A DNA stretch of 64,000 nt from Mesostigma viride (GCA_009746045.1 RPFO01000584.1:800568-864567), one strand, 5' to 3'. Counted from the stretch's first letter, positions 22,583-34,641 are shown. Numbers and translations: made by a program. Notes: generated by a model not told the origin, from the sequence alone.

Positions 22583-24584
22583 CTTGTTGCTGCTGCTGTT
22601 GCTGCTGGTGTTGCTGCATCTCGTCCTGGTGGCCATGCATATGATGCTGATGCTGATGCGCCTGCGCCTGCGGCGGCGCCTGCATCATTACCCCCCCGTT
22701 CTGCTGTTGCGGCGTCGGACCTTGCTGGGGGAGCGGCAATGCCGGCATCCGCAACGACATCGAGCCCATGGCCCCCCCCAGCGGCATCTCCCCCACCTTG
22801 CCCACCACAGGGGGGACAATCTTGCCCACATGGCAGTCCGGTAAACACGCTGAGTGCAAGAAAGCGTTCAGTATCGTCTCTGCTGGCATTCCCGCCCACT
22901 TGAACGCCATTATCTCCGCCACGTCCTGCAAGTTGGGCCGATACCCGGCCGCCAACCCCTCGTGCCCTCCCCCACCCCCACCCCCCATGTCCCCCTCCAC
23001 CCCGCGACCGACTGCCACCCCCAACGTGACCCCAGGAGGGAGCACCCCATTCACCCCCTGCCCCGGCGGGCCCTGCCCGTGCGCGTTCAAATGCTGCTGG
23101 TGCGCCTGCATGTGCCCTTGCGCCTGTGGTGGGGGCTGCATCATCATCGCCCCGTTCTGCTGCGGTGGCCCTGGCTGCGCGCCACCCTGCCCGTCCATCC
23201 CGCCCCCCCTGGCATACCCGCCTGGCCAGCTCTCAACGATATCCACCACCCGGCTCATGAGCTCGACCTTGTACGCGTTGCGCAGCGACCGCAGTATCCC
23301 GCACTGCATCGGGCGGCACACGAGCCAGCTGGCGACGTCGGGAGGCACCGCCAGCACGCTGACCTGCTCGTCATGAACCGCCAGCTCGTGGGCGGGGCAG
23401 CTGTCCCATAGCAGCGCCACGGGGCGGCTCGTATAGCTGCGAATGGTGGGCACGAAGACCGAGTCAAACCACATCTGGCAGGTGGGCGCGTCCATCCACG
23501 CGTGCGGCTGAGAGAAGTACGGGAGTGGCCGCGTGCTGTCGTTGCAGAACTCGGGGGGTGACGGGTGCTTACCCACCATCGTCAACGGCAGCTTGCACGT
23601 GCCTGTCGCATTCGTGGCCACCATGAGCGTGACGCGCACGCGGTCCTCCTTGCACTCGGATGGGCGGTCGCACCCTGGGAGACCCTGGAGGTGCCCCCCC
23701 TGCGGGTGCGCCGAGAGCACCGCCTTGGATTTCTTCTTCTTGGCGTCCGCGGCGGCGGCAGCCACGTGGGCCTGCCGGGGGAGGCTCCGGTAGAACAGCT
23801 CGACCTCCTCGGCGGTGAAGATGCAGTCGAGGTCAAAGGATTCCAGCTTGGCGCGGAGGCCGTGCAGGAAGGTCATGAGCTTGGCTTGTTCAGAATCCAG
23901 GTCATTCACGTCCTCGGCCTGCTGGTGGGTCATCTGGATGCCTGTCCGGCGCACGAAGCGGAGAAACCAGCCCTTGTTGGGCACCCAGGGGTAGTCCTGC
24001 TTCGAGGAGGACCAGGGGCGGGAGCCGGAGGGGGTACCCCCGAGGTCGTTGGTGAACTTGCGGGCCTTGGCGAACAGCATGGCCATGGTCATGGGGTGCC
24101 TCGCCGTGCCGAGTCGGCGCTTGTAGATGCTGAAGTAGGTGACCAGTTTCTTGTCTAGCAGAATCGTGCGCTCGTCCATGTTGCGGATGCGCTTCGCGTT
24201 GGGGTCCGCGCCGCTCTCGTATGCCGCCTTGATGTCGTCGCACTTCTTGAGGATCTGCGTGATGGCCGCGCCGGACACGCTGTACTGCCTGGCGAGGGAG
24301 GCTTGCGACGTGCCGCCCTGCACCGCGATGACAATGTCGTAACGGTTCTTTAGCGTGAGCTTACCGACGCCCCCGGCGGCATCGCCATCAACGTTTCTCT
24401 TCCGCTTCGGCTTCCCGGTGGACGTCACCGCGGTCGGCTCGGCCAAAGAAGTCGTGAGCATGACTGCAGATTCATCCGCTGGCATCAAATTCCCTGGCTC
24501 CGTAAGCAGTAATTGCCCGGAAGGGTCCTGTGATGAATGGACCGAGCCCGCCGACGCCAGCGAGGCCATAGCTAACGACTGCAT
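20946..24584 (-). CDS. Pogo/Tigger (CENP-B-like) transposase-derived protein
   Basis: One uninterrupted 1,212-codon frame with an ATG start. Residues 58-64 (KPKRKRN) look like a nuclear signal. Residues 75-125 form a psq/CENP-B-N helix-turn-helix (LTLKNRYDIVIAVQGG...ASLARQYSVS). A second DNA-binding half follows to about 225 (WVPNKGWFLRFVRRTGI). Residues 250-440 align with the DDE_1 nuclease fold: FTAEEVELFYRSLP, then LLWDSCPAHE, then RPMQCGILRSLRNAYK. The first acid of Tigger-type enzymes (D of DET) is E here, the second (D394) is kept and the third is Q, so catalysis is probably lost. Residues 440-1212 are G/P/Q/H-rich with a polyQ run (about 668-696) and a polyHis run (about 743-755). A long intact frame without a working triad suggests a domesticated DNA-binding protein. 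Confidence 0.8.
22497..22580 (-). repeat. CAG triplet repeat encoding polyglutamine
   Basis: About 26 nearly pure CTG units on the plus strand encode Gln on the minus strand. A shorter GTG array at 22321-22356 encodes His. Both are inside the transposase-derived gene and are likely to vary in length. Confidence 0.9.
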
Positions 24585-24599
24585 GCAAAAATAATTGCA

Positions 24600-25757
24600 G
24601 GTTCTTAAGTTACGCTGTCCATATGAATTTTGCAGCGAAGATTCGACATGGCTCAGACTTTCAGCATGCCATGAAACGAGGACGTAAACGTTTGGTAGTC
24701 ATGTCCGCATCCAGCCCTGAAGGGCCCAGACTCCACAATCTAATAATAATTACTAACTGGCCATCGGAGACATGCAAAAAAGCCCAGGCTTCATTGAATA
24801 TCCACATTCCCTTCATTAAATCCAAATCTATCAGATGCTTCAAGACTGTTACCTCGCCATGTGCCAAGAGAATTGAATGGGAGCTTCCCAATAATGGCGT
24901 GGTATCAGAGAAAAGGGGAACCTAAAAGATTGACGTGCATGCAGGTTGACATTAGGTACGCCCGTTCTTTTGGGAACGGCCAGGTGCGACGTGGGCGGAC
25001 GTGGGTGAACACCACGCGGTCGTCGCCTGCATGCATTTTCCGTTTTGCATTCCTAATTAGACCCAAGGGCACGACTGGAAGGCGCGGCGCACATTTACCC
25101 CCCCCCGCTTGAACATGAATCCATGGCTGGCAAACATCGGCACCATTGCATCAGGTTGCATACTTTGCTACTGTACACCAAAGGTGCCTACTTTACAGTA
25201 AGATCTTTTGCCCAAAACCAGCCCTGCGCAAGTTCCAAAATCCAGGGTCAAACCTGGGGCAACTAGTGGTGTACTTTATGTGTGGTATGCACTATGCAGG
25301 TATAGTACGGTATGTACATTATTTCGCCCGGTTTTTTGCTGATATTGATGCACACATTACCCGCCGCCTTCTCCTCGTGACGTGTGGCACGCATGCCAGC
25401 CAGGCATTCGCATACAGTCCGTCACTGCCCACTCACTGTACAGTGGCCCAGTGCCCAACGTGCCCATGGCTGTGTGGTAAGTTATTCGCCATACGAAAAC
25501 CACAATTTACGCTTGGCTTCACGGGCTTCTCCCGTTATTCTTGACGGGCCGGCGGGCAGCGCATGGAGCGGATCGTGGATTTGACCTGGCATTTGCCTTG
25601 TGCACCTTTTCATAACTGCGTTTTTGTTTTGCGCACTCCGGCACTTCTTCGCTCCCCCCGCTAGAGAGCAGTCTTTGGAACTCGTTGGCGTCTACCCACA
25701 TTCCTGGGTGGGCCTCGCCACGCCCGAAATTGGATTATTCGGGGATAAATCATCGCC
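24600..25757. other. Intergenic region between divergent genes
   Basis: About 1.15 kb separates the start of the minus-strand transposase-derived gene from the start of the plus-strand transporter, so promoters for both should lie here. I see no clear TATA box or conserved element, and the ORFs in it look random. Confidence 0.5.
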
Positions 25758-28700
25758 ATGACGCAAATGGATGGGACCAAGGCAGGGAAGATTCTGGCTA
25801 CATTGGGTTACGTCTCGATATGGATTGTGCTATCGGGGCTAGTTATTGTCTACAACAAGTACCTGCTGTCCTCTTACGGCTTTCCGTTCCCGATTACGCT
25901 GACCCTTTACCACATGATTTTCTGCTCCATTATTGGCTTCGTTATAGTGAGAAGCGGGCTGGTTCCTTCCCTCGATTTTGATGCCCAGCGATATTGCAAA
26001 CAGGTACGTGACATCGCTACCTGCCCATTAGCTGAAATCTCGAGGCCATTCAACCGCTGGCACTTTGGCTTGTTTTCACATCTCTGAATCCACCCTTGAT
26101 AATTGTCTCTCTGGCTGTTTGGGTCGTTCTTTTCGTAATGGCGCCAACGTCATGTCCCTGCAGGTCTTGCCCATCGGCGCCCTTTATGCAGCAAGCCTGT
26201 GGATGTCCAACGCCGTGTACATCTACCTCTCCATCTCATTCATCCAAATGCTCAAGGGTGGAATGCCGGTCCTCGTGTTCTCTCTGGGTTGCTTGTACGG
26301 AACGGAGGTATGTCTTTGTGCATTCTGGTCAACTGTCCACAGAAAGTATCCAATGACAAATAGTAGTACCAGTTTTGTACTTTCCCTTTCTGCTAGTTTG
26401 GGGCATGCAAATGCGTGCTTACTTAACAGCGCTTGAATTCTGAGAAAAGCTTGCAGGTGTCATCCTTGATAATCCTTATATTTTATGGCATTGAAAGCCT
26501 TGATTCTTGCCACGTGGATGCTGCATACTGGCACTGTGCTGGCTTTTTGTTAGTCTAACATGTCATTAAATAGACTTAAGTTTCCTGCCGAATATATTTT
26601 TGGATCGTTACGTATGAAGCACTGAACATTGTATGCCCAAAATACTGGACAAGCTAGAGTAATTGATGGGAGCAAGGGCTTGTATTTGAGTGGGACACGG
26701 CTGTTACTGCATTCTGCCCCCCCTCCCCTTTTTCTGGGTCCCTCCCCCCCTTCTAGAAACATGGAGTTTGAGCCCTATTCATGGGTTGTATTGCAAAGCG
26801 GTAGCTCCTCCCCTTTAACCCCAACCCCAACCCCGCCTATCCCCTTCCCCCCCCGATTCCCCTGTTATCGTTAGTGTCGCTTTTAACCTCTGCAAACCCC
26901 CCTCCACCCTTTCTCCCCTCTCCCTTTGCCTTTCCTCGCCCCTTCCCCCCAAAGCAATCTCCAGAATTTTTTCCCGACTGCCGCCTTGCCCTTTCTCCTC
27001 CCCCCCCCCTTAACTTCCATTTTCCCCCCTCCTAATCCCCGGAAATTCTCATGTGACTCCTGCCCACCCTTTCCCGTCCCTATCCCCCCCCCCTCCCCCT
27101 GCCCCCCCTCCCCTCCCTCCCCCCCTTTCCCCCCCAGAAATTCTCGCGCGAGAAGCTGCTGAACGTGATCGCCATTGCGTGCGGTGTGGCCATCGCCAGC
27201 ATAGGGGAGATCAACTTTGGCTGGTTCGGCTTCTTCCTCCAGATGGCCTCCCTCGTGGTCGAGGCACTGCGCCTGCTGCTCATGCAGGCGCTGCTGCAGA
27301 GCCGCGGCGTGGTCATGAACCCGATCACCACCGTGTACTATGTCTCGCCGGCCGCCGCGCTGTGCCTGCTGCTCCCGTTTGTCGTGCGGGAGCTGCCGGT
27401 GCTGCTGGTGAGGGCATGCGCTGTGGCACAACCCTAAACGCTGCTCCTTACACCCTAACTACCCTATACCTTTTCTTGTGCTAACCAGGCACTGTGCCTT
27501 TCGCTTCCATTTGGGCAGCTGCTCCAGGAGCTACAACACTTGATGAAAGGGGTTGCCGTACGAAGTCGGAGCTTGCCTTTCGCTCCTGTTTGTTTGGCGT
27601 GCGGTTCTAGTGCTGCTTATGAGGGGCTGGGCTGGGCTACAACCTGACCCGTTTAGACTCTTTTATGATAAATTGCCTTAGAGAATCTGGCCGCGGTTTC
27701 AATGTCCAAAGTATTATGTGGAGGATGTTGCCTTAGTATAGGCATTGCGTGGATGCAGTATGCGTGTGGTAGAAGCCCAAACCTTGAATATCTTACTCTT
27801 GCTGTGCTTGTAGTTAATCTAGGCTATCACGCGTTTGACTGTGGAGTAGGTGTAAGTCGTGGAGTCGGTGTAAGTTGCGGTTGTAGGCATGGATGCTCTT
27901 TCCAAGTACCACCTGCTACCCATTATACACCGCTCACAGTTCCACCAACACGTGGAACATGGCCAACGGATCCCATGCATTACGTTCAACACCCCCCCCC
28001 CCCCCCCCATCTTCCGGCCCTTCTGCCATCACCTTGCTATCATCCCTTCTACTCTCCCGCCCCCCTCTTGTCATCATCCTGCTTGTCATCCCTTCTACTC
28101 TCCCGCCCCCCTCTTGTCATCACCTTGCTATCATCCCTTCTACTCTCCCGCCCCCCTCTTGTCATCATCCTGCTTGTCATCCCTTCTACTCTCCCGCCCC
28201 CCTCTTGTCATCATCCTGCTTATCATCCCTTCTACTCTCCCGCCCCCCTCTTGTCATCATCCTGCTTATCATCCCTTCTACTCTCCCGCCCCCCTCTTGT
28301 CATCATCCTGCTTGTCATTCCTTCTACTCTCCCGCCCCCCTCTTGTCATCATCCTGCTTGTCATCCCTTCTACTCTCCCGCCCCCCTCTTGTCATCATCC
28401 TGCTCATCATCCCTTCTACTCTCCCGCCCCCCTCTTGTCATCATCCTGCTTGTCATCCCTTCTACTCTCCCGCCCCCCTCTTGTCATCATCCTGCTCATC
28501 ATCCCTTCTACTCTCCCGCCCCCCTCTTGTCATCATCCTGATTATCATCCCTTCCACTCTCCCGCCCCCTCTGGTCATCATCCTGCTCATCATCCCTTCT
28601 ACTCTCCCGCCCCCCTCTTGTCATCATCCTGCTTATCATCCCTTCCACTCTCCCGCCCCCCTCTTGTCATCATCCTGCTCATCATCCCTTCTACTCTCTC

Positions 28701-31700
28701 GCCCCCCTCTTGTCATCATCCTGCTCATCATCCCTTCTACTCTCCCGCCCCCCTCTGGTCATCATCCTGCTTGTCATCCCTTCTACTCTCCCACCCCCCT
28801 CTTGTCATCATCCTGCTTGTCTTCCCTTCTACTCTCCCGCCCCCTCTTGTCATCATCCTGCTTGTCATCCCTTCTACTCTCCGGCCCCCCTCTTGTCATC
28901 ATCCTGCTCATCATCCCTTCTACTCTCCCGCCCCCTCTTGTCATCATCCTGCTTATCATCCCTTCCACTCTCCCGCCCCCCTCTTGTCATCATCCTGCTT
29001 ATCATCCCTTCCACTCTCCCGCCCCCTCTGGTCATCATCCTGCTTGTCATCCCTTCTACTCTCCCGCCCCCCTCTTGTCATCATCCTGCTTGTCATCCCT
29101 TCCACTCTCCCGCCCCCTCTTGTCATCATCCTGCTTATCATCCCTTCTACTCTCCCGCCCCCCTCTTGTCATCATCCTGCTTGTCATCCCTTCTACTCTC
29201 CCGCCCCCCTCTTGTCATCATCCTGCTTGTCATCCCTTCCACTCTCCCGCCCCCTCTTGTCATCATCCTGCTTGTCATCCCTTCCACTCTCCCGCCCCCT
29301 CTTGTCATCATCCTGCTTATCATCCCTTCTACTCTCCCGCCCCCCTCTTGTCATCATCCTGCTTGTCATCCCTTCTACTCTCCCGCCCCCCTCTTGTCAT
29401 CATCCTGCTTGTCATCCCTTCTACTCTCCCGCCCCCCTCTGGTCATCATCCTGCTTGTCATTCCTTCTACTCTCCCGCCCCCCTCTTGTCATCATCCTGC
29501 TTATCATCCCTTCTACTCTCCCGCCCCCCTCTTGTCATCATCCTGCTTATCATCCCTTCTACTCTCCCGCCCCCCTCTGGTCATCATCCTGCTTGTCATC
29601 CCTTCTACTCTCCCGCCCCCCTCTTGTCATCATCCTGCTCATCATCCCTTCCACTCTCCCGCCCCCCTCTGGTCATCATCCTGCTTATCATCCCTTCCAC
29701 TCTCCCGCCCCCCTCTGGTCATCATCCTGCTTATCATCCCTTCCACTCTCCCGCCCCCCTCTTGTCATCATCCTGCTTGTCATCCCTTCTACTCTCCCGC
29801 CCTCCATCCCCTCACCCCTATAATATCCCTTAACAATATATATATATTATATCCCCTCTTAATCTCCTAATGCCCCCCTACCCCACAGCACACGAGCAAC
29901 ATCCCCTTCAGCATCCCCCTCTTTCTCGGCAACGGCATCGCCGCATTTGCGCTCAACCTGGGCGTCTTCCTCCTCCTCGGCAAGACCTCAGCACTGTCCA
30001 TGAACGTGGCCGGCGTGGTCAAGGACTTGTGCCTCATCGGCGTCTCGTTCCTCGTGTTCAAGGCGCCTGTGTCAGGCGTCAGCATGAGCGGGTTCCTACT
30101 CGCGGCGGGGGGGGTTGCCTTTTACAACTACCGCAAGGTCCAGGTGCGTTGCTTGTTCATGTCCAGGTCCAGGTGCGTTGCTTGTTCATGTCCAGGTCCA
30201 GGTGCGTTGCTTGTTCATGTCCAGGTCCAGGTCCAGGTGCGTTGCTTGTTCATGTCCAGGTCCAGGTGCGTTGCTTGTTCATGTCCAGGTCCAGGTGCGT
30301 TGCTTGTTCATGTCCAGGTCCAGGTGCGTTGCTTGTTCATGTCCAGGTCCAGGTGCGTCGCTTGTTCATGTCCAGGTCCAGGTGCGTCGCTTGTTCATGT
30401 CCAGGTCCCGGTGCGTTGCTTGTTCATGTCCAGGTCCTGGTGCGTTGCTTGTTCATGTCCAGGTCCAGGTGCGTTGCTTGTTCATGTCCAGGTCCAGGTG
30501 CGTTGCCTGTTCATGTCCAGGTCCAGGTGCGTTGCTTGTTCATGTCCAGGTCCAGGTGCGTTTCCTGTGCATGTCCAGGTTGAGGTGCGTTGCTTGTTCA
30601 TGTCCAGGTCCAGGTGCGTCGCTTGTTCATGTCCAGGTCCAGGTGCGTTGCCTGTTCATGTCCAGGTCCAGGTGCGTTGCCTGTTCATGTCCAGGTCCAG
30701 GTGCGTTGCCTGTTCATGTCCAGGTCCAGGTCCAGGTGCGTTGCTTGTTCATGTCCAGGTCCAGGTGCGTTGCTTGTTCATGTCCAGGTCCAGGTGCGTT
30801 GCTTGTTCATGTCCAGGTCCAGGTGCGTCGCTTGTTCATGTCCAGGTCCAGGTGCGTTTCCTGTTCATGTCCAGGTCCAGGTGCGTTGCGTGTTAATGTC
30901 CAGGTCCAGGTGCGTCGCTTGTTCATGTCCAGGTCCAGGTGCGTTGCTTGTTCATGTCCAGGTCCAGGTGCGTTGCTTGTTCATGTCCAGGTCCAGGTGC
31001 GTTGCCTGTTCATGTCCAGGTCCAGGTGCGTTGCTTGTTCATGTCGAGGTCCAGGTGCGTTGCTTGTTCATGTCCAGGTCCAGGTGCGTTGCTTGTTCAT
31101 GTCCAGGTCCAGGTGCGTTGCTTGTTCATGTCCAGGTCCAGGTGCGTTGCTTGTTCATGTCCAGGTCCAGGTGCGTCGCTTGTTCATGTCCAGGTCCAGG
31201 TGCGTCGCTTGTTCATATCCTCCAGGTGCGTTGCTTGTTCATGTCCAGGTCCAGGTGCGTTGCTTGTTCATGTCCAGGTCCAGGTGCGTTGCTTGTTCAT
31301 GTCCAGGTCCAGGTGCGTCGCTTGTTCATGTCCAGGTCCAGGTGCGTTGCTTGTTCATGTCCAGGTCCAGGTGCGTTGCTAGTTCATGTCCAGGTCCAGG
31401 TGGGTCGCTTGTTCATGTCCAGGTCCAGGTGGGTCGCTTGTTCATGTCCAGGTCCAGGTGCGTCGCTTGTTCATGTCCAGGTCCAGGTGGGTTGTTTGCC
31501 AGTAGTTCGCGGGTGCCTGGGCGACGATTTTGCGCGGATGACAAACCCATGGGGAGGGATTGGGGGCCACCTTGCAAAAAATGAAGGATGTTTGTGGCTT
31601 GTGTTTGTGTCGGGGATCTGCTCTTTACCAACGGGCGCTGCGCTGGAACTGCTATGTAGCAATAATTTGTATGACCAGTGTAAGTTCAAAGAAATGTAGC

Positions 31701-32407
31701 AGTGCGAGTTTACCAGACACTATCTTCGCCTTGCAGACTGCAGTGTAGTCCAGAGGTGCAAGCAGTCACTTGCTTCCTATGCAATGATCTGGGGAGGTCC
31801 TGGCTTTGTATTTCTCAGCAGCTGCACTAGATGGGTGGAGCTACCTGTGTCATGTTTGCGTCATGGTGGCCAGGACACATAGACCTTGGTATACGTGAAT
31901 GCAGGTATGCGAGTTCCAAGCTCGTGCTAAACTTTGTTTCGTTTGGCGGCACCTTGGAAACTCTGTGATGTCTGCTAGTAATAGGCAGGTCCAGTAATGC
32001 TATAATGGGGTCCTTGCTGTAGTTGCACCGTGATTGTCTCTACTCTTGTTTATCAACTCGGATCCATGCATAGGCATAGGCTTGTGTACTATTGTGATCA
32101 ACCTAACTACAACTAATAGTACCAACTGCTAATCACTTCAGATCATCTCATAGGATTCACATCCTTTCATCACACCCCATCCCATCACGTCCCATCACAT
32201 CTCGTCTTGTCACGACGCATCCCACAACAGGCGGTCTCTGCGGAGGTGGCAAAGCCTCGCGTGACCACCGACGAGGAAGACATCGAGCTGGCAGAGAAAC
32301 AAGGTCTGCTGGCAGAGAACGGGAAGGACACAGTCACCCCTGCCAAGGTGCCCGTTTCGGTCGGGGCCGGCGCAAAGGGATCCGCCAAGGGGACAAGCAA
32401 GAATTAG
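25758..32407 (+). CDS. Sugar-phosphate/phosphate translocator (TPT family), five exons
   Basis: Exons are 25758-26003, 26164-26307, 27138-27407, 29889-30143 and 32231-32407. All junctions are GT-AG and phase 0, giving 363 residues, a normal length. The family are ten-helix membrane antiporters of the drug/metabolite transporter superfamily, exchanging phosphorylated sugars or nucleotide sugars, usually in plastid or Golgi membranes. Exon 1 has [12 protein letters not shown] and [10 protein letters not shown], exon 2 has [14 protein letters not shown] and [11 protein letters not shown], exon 3 has [15 protein letters not shown], and exon 4 has [16 protein letters not shown] and the ending AFYNYRK. 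These match plant probable sugar-phosphate translocators of the KT/KV-E/G group. The tail (exon 5) is hydrophilic with [12 protein letters not shown] and many Lys and Gly. No plastid transit peptide is evident, so an endomembrane site is likelier. Substrate is unknown. Introns 3 (2,481 bp) and 4 (2,087 bp) are mostly minisatellite. Confidence 0.92.
26308..27137. other. Intron 2 of the translocator gene
   Basis: 830 bp from GTATGT to a very long C/T-rich tract ending CCCCCAG. From about 26880 to 27135 the sequence is almost pure pyrimidine on the plus strand. No repeat unit and no internal gene seen. Confidence 0.8.
28029..29810. repeat. 46-bp minisatellite in intron 3
   Basis: About 39 units of a 46-bp (sometimes 45-bp) pyrimidine-rich sequence, each with CATCATCCTGCTTGTCATCC and CTACTCTCCCGCCCCCCT. 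Units differ by few substitutions (TTGT/TGGT, CTTG/CTCA/CTTA). 46 is not a multiple of three, so the unit cycles through all frames; with no stops, it produces long false ORFs. It lies wholly inside the intron. Confidence 0.95.
30138..31495. repeat. 29-bp minisatellite starting at the exon 4 donor site
   Basis: About 47 units of GTCCAGGTGCGTTGCTTGTT plus CATGTCCAG. The first unit includes the last bases of exon 4, and the exon-intron junction is CAG|GTGCGT; nearly every later unit repeats CAGGTGCGT. A few units carry an additional GTCCAG. Long ORFs across it are products of the repeat, not genes. Confidence 0.95.
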
Positions 32408-32409
32408 AT

Positions 32410-33185
32410 ACGTCACGCCCTTAAAGACGCTTTTTCCTGATACAGTGACCCCTTGGAATAACAGAATAATAATGATAGTGTGCATACGTCAACAAAACAA
32501 ACCCGCCACATTACGGGCCGAGTGGTTGGATGCATGCCATTTGCAGAGAGGTGATTGTATGCAGGCACACACCTCCACGTTCTGATATTTTACACGAGGA
32601 CCCTTCCTCGAGCGCATCGCGCGGGTGACCCTGATCCAGGGAAACCATGGCTAGCATGCACCTACACTGACAGCTAGTGCATGCCTATGATATGGCCCTG
32701 ACAAGCATTTTTAGAATCTGGCATGTCATGGGGAGGGGGGTTGATGAGGGTTTGCCTCTGTGGAGCCATTTCCCAGGAGTTTTGTGCTTTTGAAGAAGCC
32801 TAGAATTGGTCATTTTTTTTGTCAGATACAGAATCATGTTGGCTTCTGTTTTCAGTGACATCAAGCTAGGAACGACAAGCATTGTTAGAATGAAGTTAAT
32901 ATTGATTGCAACAACCCATGCCTGCATGCTAGCTTTGGGGCGGGCAGTCAGGTTCTGTACGTATTTCTTTGCTCTTATGAGCAGCTAGAGATTGTTAAAC
33001 CTTTCTGGTGGACGGAGCTCTCCAGGGCAGTCCAGGCCCACCACCCGGGCCTCCATATGGCACCAGGCAGTCTAACCATGTCTGGACATGTGCGGGTTTC
33101 GCAATGAGCGCAGTGTTGTCTGCATAAAAATATTATTTACCCAAGCTCCGCCAATCTAGACCCGGCCTTGTCGCCATCTAGCTCT
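32410..33185. other. Downstream flank of the translocator gene
   Basis: No gene recognised. It should hold the 3' UTR and poly(A) site. Confidence 0.4.
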
Positions 33186-33189
33186 TTGG

Positions 33190-34146
33190 ATGGATGGGTT
33201 TCCACGGGTGGCGGCCCTGCCGCGCGCGGCCTGGGGCGCGCCAAGTGAGGACATAACGCCCAGGCTGGGCGGGCTTGGTGCCAGCTAGTCTATCTGATGT
33301 GTCTACCTGATCTGTGCGGGCCAGGTGCCCGGCTAGGCCCATGCAGGCGCCTGTGCCTAAGAATGTGGGAAACATAGGGCAAATCAGCGTACAAATCCTC
33401 TTTACTAATGTGCAAACCAAAGGGGATGTTAAGGGCCTTGCGCACCATCTTGGTGACGTTGCCATCGAGTCGTTGCTCCAGCTCCTTCGTCAGTGTCCAG
33501 GTCTCGGCGCCGCAGGTCAGGATCGTCAGAATGACGACCGTGAAGAGGTCACACTTGACGATCCGGGGTAGGGCGGGGTTGCTCCACCAGCGGCAGTGGT
33601 CATGGAGGTGCGCCCATGCCATGTCGATCCGTGTCGTCTGGTCGTCCTCGCAGTCGGGAAGCCAACTGCCGAGCAGCTTGAAGCAGCCTGAAGTAGGGTA
33701 GTTGACCTCGGTGTCGTCTATAAGAGGCAGAGTGGGGGCGGGGGCCCTGCCATGCCCAGGGCCAGGGCCTCCGTTTTGGGGCTGATTTCTAGACCAACCG
33801 CCCGAGCCTCGAGCGCCAGGCAGTCCAGCCAAAGTTGGGCAGACTCCGGCTTCTCGATGAGCGTGATGTCGTCGGCATAAATGAGGTCAGCTAGTAAATT
33901 CTGCTTGTTAGTCGGCCCCACTTCCCTAAGCTCGTTCGTGATCACTAGGCCAGGGGCACGGCCTGCAATGCTAGCAAAGCGGTCGCGTGCCTGGAGCATA
34001 ACATAATCCACTACAATAATGAACAGGTACGGCGACAGGACGCAACCCTGCCAGACGCCGGTCTGCAGTGGACATGGCGGGGTAAAGCCGTGTTGAGTGC
34101 GCACTGAAGTGGTCGACCCCTCATACAGCATGGGGATGACGGTAAA
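33190..34146 (-). pseudogene. LINE ORF2 (RT to C-terminus), host copy, 3' part
   Basis: Minus-strand coding carries GVWQGCVLSPYLFIIVVDYV (RT motif B), LLADLIYADDITLIEKPE (motif C, intact YADD), GAETWTLTKELEQRLDGN and the C-terminal SRAPGPHRSGRH region, with frame breaks. It is the downstream part of a LINE whose upstream parts lie at 34461-34625 and 39012-39140. Two later LINE insertions separated the parts. Confidence 0.85.
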
Positions 34147-34460
34147 TCAGGGGAGTGGGGACGCGAGCGCGAGCAAGGACAGCCCATAGAGTGGAACAAG
34201 ATGATGGACAAGGCCCAGGTCATAGAGGACAACGAACCCCCTCCCGTGGGGAAGCGCCCGCGCGTGCAAACATACGGGAAGCACGCCAGACAGGTCCCCT
34301 AGGGTAGAGAGCTTAGACTAGACTTGGCTTGATGTTGTAGATAGATTAGATTGTATCCTTGATAGATTAGACCGGTAGGATTGTTTGCATCCATCCATCC
34401 ATCGGGGTTAATGCTCCGTGACTCCCCAACGGGAGCACGAGTCTAATTAATTAATTAATA
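34147..34460 (+). mobile_element. LINE 3' end, family B, inserted into the minus-strand LINE
   Basis: It begins within the last codons of ORF2 (DKAQVIEDNEPPPVGKRPRV), runs through a 3' UTR with three to four CATC units, then the hairpin ACTCCC-CAAC-GGGAG, ACGAGTC and a TTAA-repeat tail. It is 5'-truncated. RT coding of the host LINE resumes on either side, with some host sequence missing. Confidence 0.8.
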
Positions 34461-34625
34461 GAGCGGCCCAGAGGACAGAATCAAAAGCCTTTATGAAGTC
34501 GACGAAGATCAGGATGGAGGGAAACTCACCAGGTTGCAGGAAAGCGATTTCCTCGAAGAGGCGGCGCGCGACGAAGATTGCCAGGACGGTGTTGCGCCCA
34601 GGACGAAAGCCCATTGACTCTCCCC
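34461..34625 (-). pseudogene. LINE ORF2 RT fragment, host copy, middle part
   Basis: Minus-strand translation reads ESMGFRPGRNTVLAIF, ARRLFEE and then FVDFIKAFDSVLWAAL, the RT segment that includes catalytic motif A. It joins 39012-39140 upstream and 33190-34146 downstream. Confidence 0.85.
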
Positions 34626-34641
34626 TAGGTGACGGTCATAG

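Noticed and set aside
22049-22903. Plus-strand Ala/Pro-rich ORFs opposite the polyQ gene
   Set aside because: Shadow frames of CTG and GTG repeats in the minus-strand gene.
27889-29870. ORFs of 386-646 codons in three frames
   Set aside because: The 46-bp minisatellite has no stops in any forward frame; it is intronic, between two clear exons of the translocator.
30138-31495. CRISPR-like array (29-bp repeat)
   Set aside because: Units are contiguous with no unique spacers, and the sequence is eukaryotic; it is a plain minisatellite.
30000-31699. Cys-rich ORFs (repeated [17 protein letters not shown]) of up to 489 codons
   Set aside because: They come from the 29-bp intron minisatellite, not from a cysteine-rich protein gene.
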